From: a bacterium
GTDB lineage: Bacteria; B130-G9
Assembly (NCBI GenBank): GCA_035527515.1
Contig: DATLAJ010000088.1
Coordinates: forward strand, 1 to 5,534
Length of the DNA stretch: 5,534 bases
Direction: 5' to 3'
Shown here: positions 5,464 to 5,534 of the stretch, piece after piece
Layout: each line of letters begins with the position of its first letter
Numbering within the stretch: the stretch's first letter is position 1
Position numbers and translations under genes: made by a program
Notes under the pieces: model-generated
What the model saw: the letters and a program-made list of their open reading frames with translations, nothing else
Told to the model about the DNA's origin: nothing
Database searches by the model: none

Positions 5464-5534
5464 ACCCCTCCTCCAGCAAATGGGTGGCGAAGGAATCGGG
5501 GGAAGAGCTGCAAGGGCTCGTCCTGAAAGACCAG
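5444..5534 (-). repeat. Direct repeat, copy 2 (intI-derived)
   Basis: Same orientation as 3754-3846, with about 87% identity by eye. The repeats are 1690 bases apart and flank the two membrane-protein genes. The true upstream extent is unknown because the window ends here. Confidence 0.85.
5464..5474 (-). promoter_or_regulatory. Ribosome-binding-like sequence supplied by the intI relic
   Basis: The minus strand reads GGAGGAGGGGT directly before the ATG at 5463. The same bases are the Leu-Glu-Glu-Gly codons of the integrase motif in the other frame. A decayed integrase segment therefore provides both the Shine-Dalgarno site and the start codon for the membrane-protein frame. Confidence 0.5.

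Larger units (their letters stand above)
5441..5534 (-). pseudogene. intI: Second, partial relic of an integron integrase 3' end, cut by the right edge
   Basis: The minus strand encodes SFATHLLEEGYGIRTVQ and then a TAA at 5443-5441. The match to the other relic stops at that point (5444), so the LLGH and IYTHV parts, including the tyrosine, are absent. Just before SFATH a base is missing: CCCCGATTCC, where CGN-CAT-TCC (Arg-His-Ser) would be expected. This shifts the frame. The remaining upstream part matches copy 1 out to the window edge, so the relic continues beyond the window. It cannot make an active recombinase. Confidence 0.78.

Noticed and set aside
1-5534. CRISPR array, tRNA, rRNA or replication origin
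   Set aside because: There are no regularly spaced short repeats, no cloverleaf-like segments with GTTC arms, and no iteron or DnaA-box cluster.

Overview
The window looks like an accessory, mobile-element-rich stretch of a bacterial chromosome or plasmid. Nothing fixes the phylum. Shine-Dalgarno sites of the AGGAGG type, an IS21-family element and integron-integrase relics all fit a Gram-negative-type bacterium or an uncultured lineage. The insertion sequence is visibly GC-rich and its flanks are closer to even composition, so the two have different histories.

Layout: (1) 1-413, minus strand: 5' part of a gene that runs off the left edge. It encodes a protein that may have an alpha/alpha-toroid (prenyltransferase/terpene-cyclase-like) fold, behind a good ribosome binding site. 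(2) About 561-3080, plus strand: a complete-looking IS21-family insertion sequence with istA (DDE transposase) and istB (AAA+ helper ATPase), overlapping by one base. Imperfect terminal inverted repeats are visible, but no target duplication is. (3) 3087-3587, minus: a SEFIR/TIR-like protein that ends right beside the IS and seems to lack any C-terminal domain. (4) 3656-3846, minus: a decayed 3' end of an integron integrase (intI). (5) 3871-4346: mostly non-coding, with one ATG-less open frame on the plus strand. (6) 4347-4868 and 5035-5463, minus: two small unrecognised multi-pass membrane proteins. (7) 5441-5534, minus: a second, partial copy of the same intI 3' end, cut by the right edge.

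Every gene outside the IS lies on the minus strand. Two directly repeated intI 3' fragments sit immediately upstream of small genes that each look like a stand-alone cassette. The simplest reading is the remains of an integron-like or integrase-associated array, with a SEFIR immune-type effector and small membrane proteins as cargo, later invaded by an IS21 element. No convincing attC site was found, so the cassette reading is an inference.

The IS genes act together: IstA cuts and joins the ends and IstB assists target choice. No biochemical pathway joining the other genes can be read from the sequence.
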